Positions 24,812 through 33,392 of a stretch of 64,000 bases of DNA are shown piece after piece. The position numbers and the translations under genes are program-made. Within the stretch, counting starts at the first letter, position 1. Every line of letters begins with the position of its first letter. The DNA lies in assembly GCF_009177065.1 (NCBI RefSeq), contig NZ_WEZF01000002.1, positions 434,001-498,000 of the forward strand. Reading direction: 5' to 3'. This DNA comes from Tautonia marina (GTDB lineage: Bacteria; Planctomycetota; Planctomycetia; Isosphaerales; Isosphaeraceae). The notes under the pieces are model-generated. The model searched no databases. It worked only from the letters and a program-made list of their open reading frames with translations, and was not told the DNA's origin.

Positions 24812-27800
24812 ATGGGCCTCGTGCACCGCGAATATCACCCGGACGACATGCAACACCTGCGGGCCCATGCCTTTGAGGCAGCCGGCGCGCATGATGACCA
24901 CGAACAGCATCACCGCGACGAGCACCTGAGGCTCTATCTGTTCACGGCGTTGCTTGGGGCGCTGATCGGGCTCGATCTGGTGCTCTGGTCTTTCGCGCCG
25001 ACGAGCTGGCGGGCCCCCTGGGGGGTGAGCCTGATCTGGGTGGCGGCCCTGGTCGGCTCGGCCCGGATCGTGTATCAGGCGCTGGAAGCGCTGGTCAAAG
25101 GGAGGGTCGGGGCGGATGTGGCCCTGGCGGTCGCGGCCCTGGCGGCACTGGCGTTGCGCGAGCCGTTCGTGGCGGCGGAGGTCGTGTTCATCGCCATGGT
25201 GGGCGAGGTGCTGGAGGCGATCACGGCGAACCGGGCGATGAAGTCGATTCGACGCCTGTTCGACCAGGCCCCGAGGGTGGCTCGGGTGCGCCGAGACGGC
25301 CAGCTTGTTGAGGTTCCGCCGCACGAGGTCAAGGCGGGAGAGGTGGTCGTGGTCGCGGCCGGTGAGCGAATTCCGGTCGATGGGGAGATCGTTTCGGGTC
25401 GAAGCACGGTCGATCAGTCGGCGTTGACCGGCGAGTCGATCCCGGTCGATCGCGGCCCCGGCGAGGACGTGTATACGGGGACGATCAACCAGTTCGGTCA
25501 GATCGAGGTGCGGGCTGATCGGGTCGGGCACGAATCGACGTTCGGGCAGGTGTTGAAGCTGGTGGCCGACGCCCAAAGGCGGAAGGCGCCGATCCACCGG
25601 ACGGCGGATCGCCTGGCGTCGTATTTCCTGCCGGCGGTCTTCGCGGCGGCAACGATTACCGTGGTGGCGGGGTTGCTGCTGGGCTGGCCGGATACGGGAC
25701 GGCGAGCGGTGGCCGTGCTGGTGGTGGCCTGCCCGTGTGCCCTGATTTTGGCGACCCCGGCCGCCGTGATGGCAAGCATGGCCTGGCTGGCGAGGCATGG
25801 GGTCGTCATCAAGGGGGGGGCGGCCCTGGAACGAATGGCGCGGTGCGACGCGATTGCCTTCGACAAGACGGGGACACTCACGCTCGGCACGCCGGAACTG
25901 GTGACGGTCGAGTCGTTTGATGATCGAACGGCCGACGACTTGCTCAGGCTGGCGGCCTCGGCCGAGCGAGGGGGAAGGCATCCGCTGGCCGATTCGGTCG
26001 TCCGGGAAGCCGATCGGCGCGGGCTTTCGGTGCCCGAGGCGAGCGACATTGTGGCCATGCCAGGCGCGGGAGTCGAGGCCCGCGTGGTCGATCCGGGGGG
26101 GGCGGAGCGGTCGGTGATCGTCGGCAATCGCCGTCTGATGATCGAGCGAGGGCTGGCACTGGATGCCACCGTCGAGGAGGGGATCGCCCGGCTCGACGGG
26201 ATCGGCCAGACCCCGTTGCTCGTGGCGGAAGCAGGGCGGATTGTCGGCCTCCTGGGAGCCCGAGACACGGTGAGGCCCGAGGCCCACGATGTCATTCACG
26301 ATTTAAAACACTTGAAATTCACCCTCATCGCGCTGTTGACCGGCGACCGCAAACCAGCGGCGGAGGTGGTGGCGAAGAAGGTGCATCTGAAGACGGTCGA
26401 ATCGGAGCTGCTCCCGGCGGACAAGGCGGCCTGGATTCGGGAGCGCCAGGGAGAAGGGCGACGGGTGGCGATGATCGGCGACGGGATCAACGACGCTCCC
26501 GCGCTGGCGGCGGCCGATGTCGGGATCGCCATTGCCGGGCCGGGCGCCGACCTGGCGGCCGAGGCGGGCGACGTGGTGTTAATGAATGATCCGCTGAACG
26601 TCCTGCCCGACTTCGTGAAGCTGTCTCGGGCGACGGTGCGGATCATCCGGCAGAACATCATCCTGTTTGCGTTTGGCCTGAACGCGGGGGCGGTGTTTCT
26701 GGCCTTCCTCGGCGTGCTTGGGCCGGTGGCAGCGGCGATCCTGCACCAGATCGGGTCGCTCTTGGTCCTGCTGAACGCGATGCGGTTGCTCGGCTTCGGC
26801 GACTGGCACGAGATGCCTCCGTTCCGGCAGATCCGAGCCTTCGGCCGGGCGATCGACGCCTGGGACGATCGGCTCGACCTGGGCCGGGTGGTCGATCGGG
26901 CGATGAGCCACTGGCGAGGCGCGCTGATCGGACTGGCGATACTCGGCGCGGTGGCGTATGCAGGGTCGGGGCTGACGACGATCGGCCCCGAGGAGGTCGG
27001 ACTGGTGAGCCGGTTCGGTCGGTTCGAGGGCACGATCGATCCGGGCTTGCACCTGCGATGGCCGAGGCCGATCGAGCGAATCGTGCGTCTGGAGCCGGAT
27101 CGCGTGCGAGGGGTGTCGATCGGATTCCGGACGATCGAGGTTGAGCGCACCACGGACGGCTTCCGCTGGGAGAGTGGGCACGATCGTGCCGACGCGAGGG
27201 CGACGGAGGAAGCGCTGGTTCTGACCGGAGATGGTCGGCTGATCGAGCTGACGGCCACGGTCGAGTACCGGCTCGGCGCGTCCCGAGATCACTGGAGGAT
27301 CGCAGCCTTTGGAGTGGATCGCGCGGAGGAGGCGTTGCAGTCGCTGGCCGAGGCGAGCGTTCGGTCGGTCATCGGCCGACGACCGCTGGATGCCTTGATG
27401 ACGGACCGCCGGGGAGACGCCGAGCGGGCCTCGACCGAGGAACTCCGCCGACGGGTCGCCGAGGCGGGGCTCGGGCTGGAGGTCGTGGGGGTGACGTTCC
27501 GGGATGCTCATCCGCCATTGGCGGTGGTGGATGCATATCGGGATGTCTCGCGTGCCAATCGCGATGCCGAGGCCCAGGTGAACGCCGCGCTCGCCCAGCG
27601 TGCCGAGCGATTGGCCGATGCTCGGGGACTGGCCGCCGAGACGCTGGCCCAGGCCGAGGCGGATCGTCGATCGTCGGTGGCGGTTGCCTCGTCGTCGGCC
27701 GCGTCGTTTTTGGCCCTGCAATCGGCCCGCACGTCGGCACCGAAGCTAACCGACCACCGGCTCTATGCCGACGCGGTCGAGGCCGCCGTGGCCGATCGGC

Positions 27801-27949
27801 CGAAGCTGATCCTTGACCCGTCTCGGGCCGATCGCCGCCGCCATTTGATCTTGGGGGAACCGGCAATCTCCGGATGGCTCGGCGATCCCGAGCGATTGCA
27901 GGACGATCTCCCGCGCACGCCAACCGCCGAGCCGGAGCCATCGCCGTGA
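24812..27949 (+). CDS. P1B-type heavy-metal ATPase fused to an HflK-like SPFH domain
   Basis: Residue numbers count from a TTG at 24800; I list the ATG at 24812, and GTG 24821 and ATG 24848 are alternatives. The N-terminus is His-rich (H31-H42 with seven His/Asp pairs) and lacks a CXXC metal-binding domain. Membrane helices lie at about 46-66, 76-97, 103-118 and 122-142. The actuator TGES motif is at 210-213. Helix 6 carries CPC at 311-313. Next come the phosphorylation motif DKTGT (355-359), HP (394-395), GDGINDAP (560-567), and helices at about 618-638 and 640-664 with HQIGS at 649-653. An extra helix (about 706-725) then leads into a band-7 domain from about 727 with 'IGPEEVGLVSRFGRF' and PGLHLRWPRPIE, typical of HflK, and a helical tail. 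The ATPase should export a soft or transition metal; the fused part should oligomerise. Confidence 0.9.
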   Translation: MGLVHREYHPDDMQHLRAHAFEAAGAHDDHEQHHRDEHLRLYLFTALLGALIGLDLVLWSFAPTSWRAPWGVSLIWVAALVGSARIVYQALEALVKGRVGADVALAVAALAALALREPFVAAEVVFIAMVGEVLEAITANRAMKSIRRLFDQAPRVARVRRDGQLVEVPPHEVKAGEVVVVAAGERIPVDGEIVSGRSTVDQSALTGESIPVDRGPGEDVYTGTINQFGQIEVRADRVGHESTFGQVLKLVADAQRRKAPIHRTADRLASYFLPAVFAAATITVVAGLLLGWPDTGRRAVAVLVVACPCALILATPAAVMASMAWLARHGVVIKGGAALERMARCDAIAFDKTGTLTLGTPELVTVESFDDRTADDLLRLAASAERGGRHPLADSVVREADRRGLSVPEASDIVAMPGAGVEARVVDPGGAERSVIVGNRRLMIERGLALDATVEEGIARLDGIGQTPLLVAEAGRIVGLLGARDTVRPEAHDVIHDLKHLKFTLIALLTGDRKPAAEVVAKKVHLKTVESELLPADKAAWIRERQGEGRRVAMIGDGINDAPALAAADVGIAIAGPGADLAAEAGDVVLMNDPLNVLPDFVKLSRATVRIIRQNIILFAFGLNAGAVFLAFLGVLGPVAAAILHQIGSLLVLLNAMRLLGFGDWHEMPPFRQIRAFGRAIDAWDDRLDLGRVVDRAMSHWRGALIGLAILGAVAYAGSGLTTIGPEEVGLVSRFGRFEGTIDPGLHLRWPRPIERIVRLEPDRVRGVSIGFRTIEVERTTDGFRWESGHDRADARATEEALVLTGDGRLIELTATVEYRLGASRDHWRIAAFGVDRAEEALQSLAEASVRSVIGRRPLDALMTDRRGDAERASTEELRRRVAEAGLGLEVVGVTFRDAHPPLAVVDAYRDVSRANRDAEAQVNAALAQRAERLADARGLAAETLAQAEADRRSSVAVASSSAASFLALQSARTSAPKLTDHRLYADAVEAAVADRPKLILDPSRADRRRHLILGEPAISGWLGDPERLQDDLPRTPTAEPEPSP

Positions 27950-28024
27950 GTGACCACGGGATGGACCACGAAACCCTCACACATGCCTTCCTGAAATCGT
28001 TTGATTGATCATGAAAGGTCTCCG

Positions 28025-29038
28025 ATGCGTCGATCCTCGGTTATCGCCGCCCTGCTGATATTCGTCGTGGCCGTGCTTCTGGTCGCGGCGCGGTCGATCG
28101 TGGTGGCGGATGAATCGCAATATGTGCTCGTAACCAGCTTCGGCCGTCCGGTCGTGCTGTACGGCGATGATCCGGGAGAGGCGGGCCTGCACGCCAAATG
28201 GCCGTGGCAAGGGGTCTGGTCGATCGACCGCCGCCTGAAGTCGTTCGACACGAGCACGAGGGAAGTGATCACCGGGGACAAGAAGAATCTGGAGATCGCC
28301 GGGTTCGTTGCCTGGAAGGTGGCCGATCCGATCACCTTCCTCCGCGCCGCCGGATCGAGCGAGGCAGCCGAGGCGAGGCTGGAGGAGCGGATTGCCTCGG
28401 CGTTGAGCGATGCGATCGGCCGGAGAGAACTGGAGACGCTCGCCTCGACCGATTCGACGGTCTGGGCGCTCGACGCCGTGACCGGGGAGGTGCAATCGGC
28501 CGTGGCCGAAGCGGCAAGCGAGGAGTTGGGGGTCGCGGTGGTGGACGTGAGGCTTCGCCGGTTCAATCACCCGCTGGAGGTCCGGCCGGCGGTGTTCGAT
28601 CTGATCCGGAGCGAACGCCGACAGGTGGCCGCGCAGGTCCGCGCCGACGGGGAAACGAAGGCCCGCACGATTACCAGCCAGGCCGAGCGGCAACGGGAGG
28701 CGATTCTCGCCGAGGCCGAGGCCGAGGCCGACCGCATCCGAAGCTCGGGAGAGGCCGAGGCCACCCGCATCCTGAACGAGGCCCACGCGACCGACCCGGG
28801 CTTCGCCGAGTTCCTGCGGACGCTGGAAACGTATCGCTCGTTGCTCGACGGCCGGGCGACGGTCGTCCTGTCGGCCGATAGCCCGTTGCTGAGGCTCTTG
28901 AACCAGGGGCCGGGATCGGAGGTCCTGCAAGCTCCGGCAACAGCTTCCACGCCGACTCCTCTGGCCCAACCGACACCGGCTTCGGGTGCTCCGGTTGCTG
29001 CGACCGATCCGAACCCGTCCGGGGAGGACGAGGAATGA
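28025..29038 (+). CDS. HflC-like SPFH/band-7 membrane protein
   Basis: The ATG at 28025 has AAAGG 6 bases upstream. The 337-residue product has one N-terminal membrane helix (about 5-23). A band-7 domain follows, with QYVLVTSFGRPV and GLHAKWPWQGVWSIDRRL, which match HflC (usual 'RFGKV', 'GLHFKxPF'). The Glu/Ala-rich coiled coil with QAERQREAILAEAEAEADRI is classic HflC. A Pro/Ala/Thr tail of about 45 residues is extra. In E. coli HflK and HflC form a cage around the FtsH protease; no FtsH gene is present here. Next to the ATPase-HflK fusion, it probably pairs with that fused domain. Confidence 0.9.
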   Translation: MRRSSVIAALLIFVVAVLLVAARSIVVADESQYVLVTSFGRPVVLYGDDPGEAGLHAKWPWQGVWSIDRRLKSFDTSTREVITGDKKNLEIAGFVAWKVADPITFLRAAGSSEAAEARLEERIASALSDAIGRRELETLASTDSTVWALDAVTGEVQSAVAEAASEELGVAVVDVRLRRFNHPLEVRPAVFDLIRSERRQVAAQVRADGETKARTITSQAERQREAILAEAEAEADRIRSSGEAEATRILNEAHATDPGFAEFLRTLETYRSLLDGRATVVLSADSPLLRLLNQGPGSEVLQAPATASTPTPLAQPTPASGAPVAATDPNPSGEDEE

Positions 29039-29952
29039 GCCGTCGAACACGGATCGCAACAACGATGGGCCTGACGAGCCTGGTCGTCCTGATCGTTCTG
29101 GCAACGGGCCTGGTGGCGGTCGAGCCGGGCGAATCGGTCGTCGTCCGGCGCTTCGGTCGGGTGATTGATCGGCCGATGGGAGCAGGGTTGCACTGGGTCG
29201 CCCCCCTCGGGATCGACCGGATCGACCGCGTTCGGACGGACGAAGTGCGACGTCTGAGGCTTGGGCTGGCCGGCATTCCCGGAGCCGCCGAAGCCCCCGG
29301 CGCCGGTGAGTTTCTCTCGGGCGATCAGAACGTGCTGCAAGCGGAAGTGGTCGTCCAGTACCGAGTGGCCGATCCGGTGGCGTTCGTGGTGGGGGTCGAT
29401 CGGCGTGAGGAGGTGCTGGCCGCGCTCGGAGAGGCGTCGTTGAGTCGGGCGCTGGCCCGTCGGGGGATTGACGATGCGATGGGAGGCGATCGGCTGGCCG
29501 TGGCCGTCGAGGTGGCGGAAACCTTGCAAGACGACTCGGAACGGCTCGGGCTTGGGCTGGCGATCCTGGGGGTGAATCTGACCGAGGTTCGTCCTCCCGA
29601 GGAAGTCCGACCCGACTTCGCCGCCACCCAGGCGGCCCGGAGTGAAGTCGATACGAGGCTCCGCGAGGCGCAGGGGCTGGCCGATCGTCTGCTGGCCGCC
29701 TCGGCGTCGGAAGTCGGGGCGATTCTCGACCGCGCCCATGCCGCGGCGGAGCGCTCGGTGATTCTCGCGCGGTCGCGGGCCGACAGGTTCCGATCGCTGG
29801 CGACCGAAGTGAACCGAGCCCGCCCGATGACCGTTCAGCGGATCTATCTCGACACGATTCGAACCCAGTGGCCGAGGGTCGGACGAACGGTCGTCCTTGC
29901 GCCGGACGAACCCCTGGATCTCAGTATCCTCGGGCCGGTAGACGAGCCTTGA
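29035..29952 (+). CDS. Third SPFH/band-7 protein (HflK-like)
   Basis: Overlaps the HflC-like gene by 4 bp (ATGA), so the two are translated together. It has one membrane helix at about 10-29. The band-7 region contains 'EPGESVVVRRFGRV' and 'GAGLHWVAPLGIDRI', the HflK-type pattern, followed by a helical tail of about 120 residues. At 305 residues it is shorter than E. coli HflK (about 420) and lacks its Gly-rich N-terminus. With the fused domain, the locus encodes three band-7 proteins in a row, where HflKC has two. Confidence 0.88.
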   Translation: MSRRTRIATTMGLTSLVVLIVLATGLVAVEPGESVVVRRFGRVIDRPMGAGLHWVAPLGIDRIDRVRTDEVRRLRLGLAGIPGAAEAPGAGEFLSGDQNVLQAEVVVQYRVADPVAFVVGVDRREEVLAALGEASLSRALARRGIDDAMGGDRLAVAVEVAETLQDDSERLGLGLAILGVNLTEVRPPEEVRPDFAATQAARSEVDTRLREAQGLADRLLAASASEVGAILDRAHAAAERSVILARSRADRFRSLATEVNRARPMTVQRIYLDTIRTQWPRVGRTVVLAPDEPLDLSILGPVDEP

Positions 29953-30023
29953 CCGTGAGGCTGGTCCAGGCGTGGCATCCTCGCGACGAACACCCCTTGA
30001 TTCTCCGACACAAGGCGACCGTT

Positions 30024-30042
30024 GGCCGCTGGAAAAGCGGCC
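30024..30042 (+). terminator. Hairpin after the SPFH genes
   Basis: Seven perfect base pairs (GGCCGCT with AGCGGCC) and a 5-nt loop, 71 bases after the last SPFH stop codon. There is no T run, so termination is only suggested by position. Confidence 0.35.
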
Positions 30043-30093
30043 GTGTCATGCCACTGGTGAGGGCGTCGAACCGCTTCGGTTCGGAAGGGATGG

Positions 30094-30122
30094 TTGACAG
30101 GTGGCAAGACGCGACAGAGAAT
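30094..30122 (+). promoter_or_regulatory. Sigma-70-like promoter candidate for exbB operon
   Basis: A perfect TTGACA at 30094-30099 is followed after 17 bases by GAGAAT at 30117-30122 (four of six matches to TATAAT). It lies about 200 bases before the exbB start. Confidence 0.4.
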
Positions 30123-30325
30123 CCCGATGAGGCTTTCTTGAGCGCACGCGAGCGGGAATGGTCCAATCGGATCGCGAGGTCGATCGGTTCCGACACTTCC
30201 CGAGGTCCCTTCACTCGCCGCGTGGCCCGGCTCGACCTTGACCCTCACCTGAAATCGCTTCGTTTGGATCTCGACGTCGACTCCGAATCCGACTCCGACC
30301 CGACCGCCGACGGAGACCGCCACCG

Positions 30326-31240
30326 ATGCCGACCCCGATTCCGAGCCCGAGGGGCCGTCGCCTGTCCCGAATTCTGCTGGCGGCGTTGCTGACGCTGCCG
30401 CTCTTGTGCGTCGGCACGATCGGACTGATGCCGACCGTTGCGATGGCCCAGGAGGACGTGCCGCCTCCACCGGCTCCGGAACCGGAGGGTGCCCCGGCTC
30501 CCGAGGCTGCTCCCGCGCCCGAGCCGGAACCGGAGGCGTCTGAGCCGGCTTCGGCCGAGACCACGTCGGGAAGCCCGGTTCGAACCAAGTCGGGATTGCA
30601 GTGGTTTATCGAGTCGTCGGGCATCATCGGCGGCCTGATCATCATTCTGTCGATCACTCTGGTGGCGATGATCATTCGCCTGTTCCTGGAGTTCCGGCTC
30701 AAGGAAGCGGTGCCGCCGCAACTGGTCGACCTGCTCGATAACGCGATCCGAGAGAAGAAATTCCAGGAAGCTTACGACGCCTGCCGTGAGGATAATTCGT
30801 TCCTGGCCCGGCTGGTGCGGACCGGCGTGGCCAACATGCCCAACGGTCGAACCGAGGCCAAGGAAGCGATGAACGCGACGGCCGAGGAAATCGTGGTCGA
30901 TATGGAGTCGAAGAACAGCTATCTCGGCACGATTGGCACGATCGCCCCGATGCTCGGCCTGCTCGGAACGGTGCTGGGCATGATCCTCGCCTTCCAGGAC
31001 CTGGCGACGGTCGAGGGGGTGCAGGTCGATCCGACGAAGCTGGCCGGGAACATTTCGCTCGCGCTGGTCACGACCTTCGAAGGGTTGATTGTGTCGGTGC
31101 CGGCGATCTTCTTCTTCGCCTTCTTCCGGAACCGGATCGTCTTCATCGCGACCGAGACGACCAAGATCGCCGATCGCACCATCAACGCTTTCTGGCAAGC
31201 CGCCAAGCAGCAGCAAGGGGTCACCCGGACCGCCACCTGA
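30326..31240 (+). CDS. MotA/TolQ/ExbB proton channel family protein
   Basis: Forms, with ExbD-type subunits, an inner-membrane proton-driven motor. It has a signal peptide (about 1-41, ending AMAQ) and a Pro/Ala/Glu-rich spacer (about 43-80). The ExbB core has helices near 95-115, 200-222 and 240-262 and the segment 'GTIAPMLGLLGTVLGMILAF', strongly conserved in TolQ/ExbB. The cleavable signal plus long acidic spacer is seen in many planctomycete and Bacteroidetes homologues but not in E. coli ExbB. GGAG lies 10 bases before the ATG. Confidence 0.92.
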   Translation: MPTPIPSPRGRRLSRILLAALLTLPLLCVGTIGLMPTVAMAQEDVPPPPAPEPEGAPAPEAAPAPEPEPEASEPASAETTSGSPVRTKSGLQWFIESSGIIGGLIIILSITLVAMIIRLFLEFRLKEAVPPQLVDLLDNAIREKKFQEAYDACREDNSFLARLVRTGVANMPNGRTEAKEAMNATAEEIVVDMESKNSYLGTIGTIAPMLGLLGTVLGMILAFQDLATVEGVQVDPTKLAGNISLALVTTFEGLIVSVPAIFFFAFFRNRIVFIATETTKIADRTINAFWQAAKQQQGVTRTAT

Positions 31241-31284
31241 GCCGAAGCCCGAACCCGGTGCCACGCGAGGAGGCCCGACCGACC

Positions 31285-31752
31285 ATGCCCCGACCCAAAC
31301 TGCACAACGTCAAGTATCAGCCCGACCTGACGCCGCTGCTCGACGTCGTCTTCCAGCTCATGACCTTTTTCATCATGGTCTCGAACTTCAACCAGGAAGT
31401 GTATGACCAGCGGGTCCGGCTCCCGGTGGCGGGGTCGGCCCGACCGATTCTCAACCCGGCCGAGGACAAGCTCGTCCTGAACATCGACGAGACCGGCCGC
31501 CTGCTGGTGGCCAGCCAGGCTCTCAGCGCCGACGAGGCACTCAAGCATATTCGCTTCCAGGCCGACCTGGCCCGCCTCAATGCCGACGCCGCCGGCGTCA
31601 CGCTCTCGGCCGGAGAGCCGCTGCCCACGACCGTGATTCTTCGGGCCGATCGCCAGGCCCCGTTTACCGAGGTCTTCCGGCTCATCCGGGCCTGCCAGGA
31701 TGTGAATTTCTCCCGGTTCGACCTCCGAGCCCTCAGTGCACCAACTTATTGA
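31285..31752 (+). CDS. ExbD/TolR family protein, first copy
   Basis: The ATG at 31285 has GAGGAGG 11 bases upstream. The 155-residue protein has one membrane helix with the conserved proton-relay Asp in LTPLLDVVFQLMTFF (about 16-30). A periplasmic domain of about 110 residues follows. It starts 44 bp after exbB and must be co-transcribed with it. The N-terminus KYQPDLTPLLD is typical of ExbD. Confidence 0.9.
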   Translation: MPRPKLHNVKYQPDLTPLLDVVFQLMTFFIMVSNFNQEVYDQRVRLPVAGSARPILNPAEDKLVLNIDETGRLLVASQALSADEALKHIRFQADLARLNADAAGVTLSAGEPLPTTVILRADRQAPFTEVFRLIRACQDVNFSRFDLRALSAPTY

Positions 31753-31849
31753 CGGACGAAGCACGATCGGGTCGGGAGAGCAGACAACACTTGCTCCTTC
31801 TCTCAGCCCATTCTGATGCTGCCAACGCCCGCCCCCGGAGCAGCCCCTG

Positions 31850-32314
31850 ATGTTTCGACCGCGTCAATCGACCGAAATTGAAGTCCCGCTGACTCCCATG
31901 CTCGACGTGGCCTTTCAGCTGCTCACGTTCTTCATCCTCACGTTCAAGCCCGCGCCGATGGAGCTGCAGTTTGACCTGAACCTGCTGCCGACCACTCCTC
32001 AGACCGAGCCCGAACCGGAACCGCCTCCTGAGGAGAGCCCCTCGGACGAACCCCCGGCAATCCGATCATTCCAGGTGACGTTGCTCTCGAACAACACGGG
32101 AGAGTTGACCGGAATCGAACTGGAGGAATTGCGGTTCGAGAACCTTCCCAGCCTCCGCGATCGGATTAAAGGGTTGCTTGAAGACCCGGACTATGGATTC
32201 GATCAGGCACTGATCCGGGCGCATCCGGATCTTCACTGGGAACACCTGGTTGCGGTCTTGAACATGTTCTCCGACCTTGGGCTAACGAAGGTCAACTTCA
32301 CTGAGATGAACTGA
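31850..32314 (+). CDS. ExbD/TolR family protein, second copy
   Basis: A divergent second ExbD of 154 residues. The membrane helix holds [17 protein letters not shown], with the conserved Asp. The periplasmic part contains a Pro/Glu-rich stretch (about 53-70) and little similarity to the first copy. GGAG lies 9 bases before the ATG. Paired unequal ExbD subunits are common in planctomycetes. They may form a heteromeric D-subunit pair within one ExbB pentamer. Confidence 0.9.
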   Translation: MFRPRQSTEIEVPLTPMLDVAFQLLTFFILTFKPAPMELQFDLNLLPTTPQTEPEPEPPPEESPSDEPPAIRSFQVTLLSNNTGELTGIELEELRFENLPSLRDRIKGLLEDPDYGFDQALIRAHPDLHWEHLVAVLNMFSDLGLTKVNFTEMN

Positions 32315-32359
32315 GGCCTCGATCGCCTGTTGCTCCTCCACCGTCTGCCGAGGGAACCG

Positions 32360-33277
32360 ATGAGCCACGCAGACCCCTTCGAGCCCGACGGCCCGGTGCG
32401 TCGAGGCGTTGCCTGGGGACAGGTGATTCCGCTGATCACCCTGGTCATCCTCTCGGGCATTCTCCTGGTGCAATTCCTTCGGCCCGAAGTAGCGCCGGCT
32501 CCCGAACCGGCCAAGGGAATCGGCGAGCAGACTCCCCTGCCCCCACCGGATGATTCGATCGTCTTCGAGGCGGTTCGGGACGAGGCTCCCTTGCAATTCA
32601 GCGAGACGGCGGCCTATGCCGAACTGCTCGACCGGGCGCGGAGAACCCCCATCGAGACACTCCGTGAAACCGCCCGCACCGATGTGGTCTTTTCCGACCT
32701 GCTGGATCGTCCCGAGCGTTACCGAGGCTTGCCGATCCGCCTGCAAGGGACCGCCCGCCGCATCCTCCGCATCGACGACCTTCCCGATCGGATCGCCCCC
32801 GAAGGCGCCCTGTACGAGGCCTGGACATTTACCGGAGACAGCCGAGGCTTTCCCTACGTGCTCGTCTTCGAAGACGCTCCCCAGGGCCTTCCCGGTGGGG
32901 ACGACGTGAACGCGTTCGTCATCTTCCACGGCTATTTCTTCAAGCTGCTGGCGTATAACGCCGCCGATAAGGCCCGGAAAGCACCGATGCTCATCGGCCG
33001 ACTTGAATACGTTCCTGACGATCGTCGGCCTGCGGAGGAGGCGATCGCCCCTGGCCCGTCGTCTCCGGCCTGGCTGCTGGGACTGATCGGATTGGTGATC
33101 GTGTACCTTGTGGTTCGAAGTGTCACGACGGCCCGCGCGCTGCGGGCGCGGGCCGCCTCGGCCCGTCAATTTCAAGCCCCGCCTCGGGATCACATCAGCC
33201 CCGAAGAACTGGATGAGTGGCTTCAGGGCAACCCGGATGAGGCCGAGGATCAGCCTCCCTCGAATCAAGGTTCGTAA
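32360..33277 (+). CDS. Membrane protein of the exb operon, unknown function
   Basis: Starts at the ATG 32360, 45 bp after the second exbD. A helix at about 18-36 and another at about 235-255 flank a periplasmic domain of about 190 residues. The domain contains 'RPERYRGLPIRLQGTARRI', which reads like an OB-fold/DUF-type nucleic acid or ligand domain, but I cannot name it. A short Asp/Glu/Pro tail with an 'SPEELDEWL' segment is cytoplasmic. No TonB-like proline-rich rod or C-terminal domain is seen. As a fourth gene of the operon it is the likely effector or partner of the motor. Confidence 0.7.
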   Translation: MSHADPFEPDGPVRRGVAWGQVIPLITLVILSGILLVQFLRPEVAPAPEPAKGIGEQTPLPPPDDSIVFEAVRDEAPLQFSETAAYAELLDRARRTPIETLRETARTDVVFSDLLDRPERYRGLPIRLQGTARRILRIDDLPDRIAPEGALYEAWTFTGDSRGFPYVLVFEDAPQGLPGGDDVNAFVIFHGYFFKLLAYNAADKARKAPMLIGRLEYVPDDRRPAEEAIAPGPSSPAWLLGLIGLVIVYLVVRSVTTARALRARAASARQFQAPPRDHISPEELDEWLQGNPDEAEDQPPSNQGS

Positions 33278-33392
33278 CCGGCTGCGGTTCGCAAGCGGGG
33301 ACTCCCCCTGAAGCCCATCGCATGGTAGTCTACCTGGATGGTCCTGAGGCCAAGGGGAGCTTGTGGGATCGGGAGATCGAGGATCGATCGTC

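Larger units (their letters stand above)
29953..30325 (+). other. Gene-free stretch with hairpins and a promoter before exbB
   Basis: Contains two compact hairpins: GGCCGCT/AGCGGCC at 30024-30042, and CGAACCG/CGGTTCG at 30067-30083, the latter with a 3-nt loop. A promoter candidate follows. The sequence 30270-30310 has short CCGACT-type repeats. Open frames crossing it lack coding character. It probably separates the SPFH operon from the Exb operon. Confidence 0.5.

Noticed and set aside
24446-26299. 617-codon open frame on the minus strand
   Set aside because: It lies antisense to the P-type ATPase, which has all catalytic motifs. The antisense product is Arg/His/Pro-rich with no recognisable motif, an effect of high GC at third positions.
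29868-30392. 174-codon frame bridging the last SPFH gene and exbB
   Set aside because: It overlaps both neighbours out of frame, and its middle includes hairpins and a promoter candidate; the composition is not protein-like.
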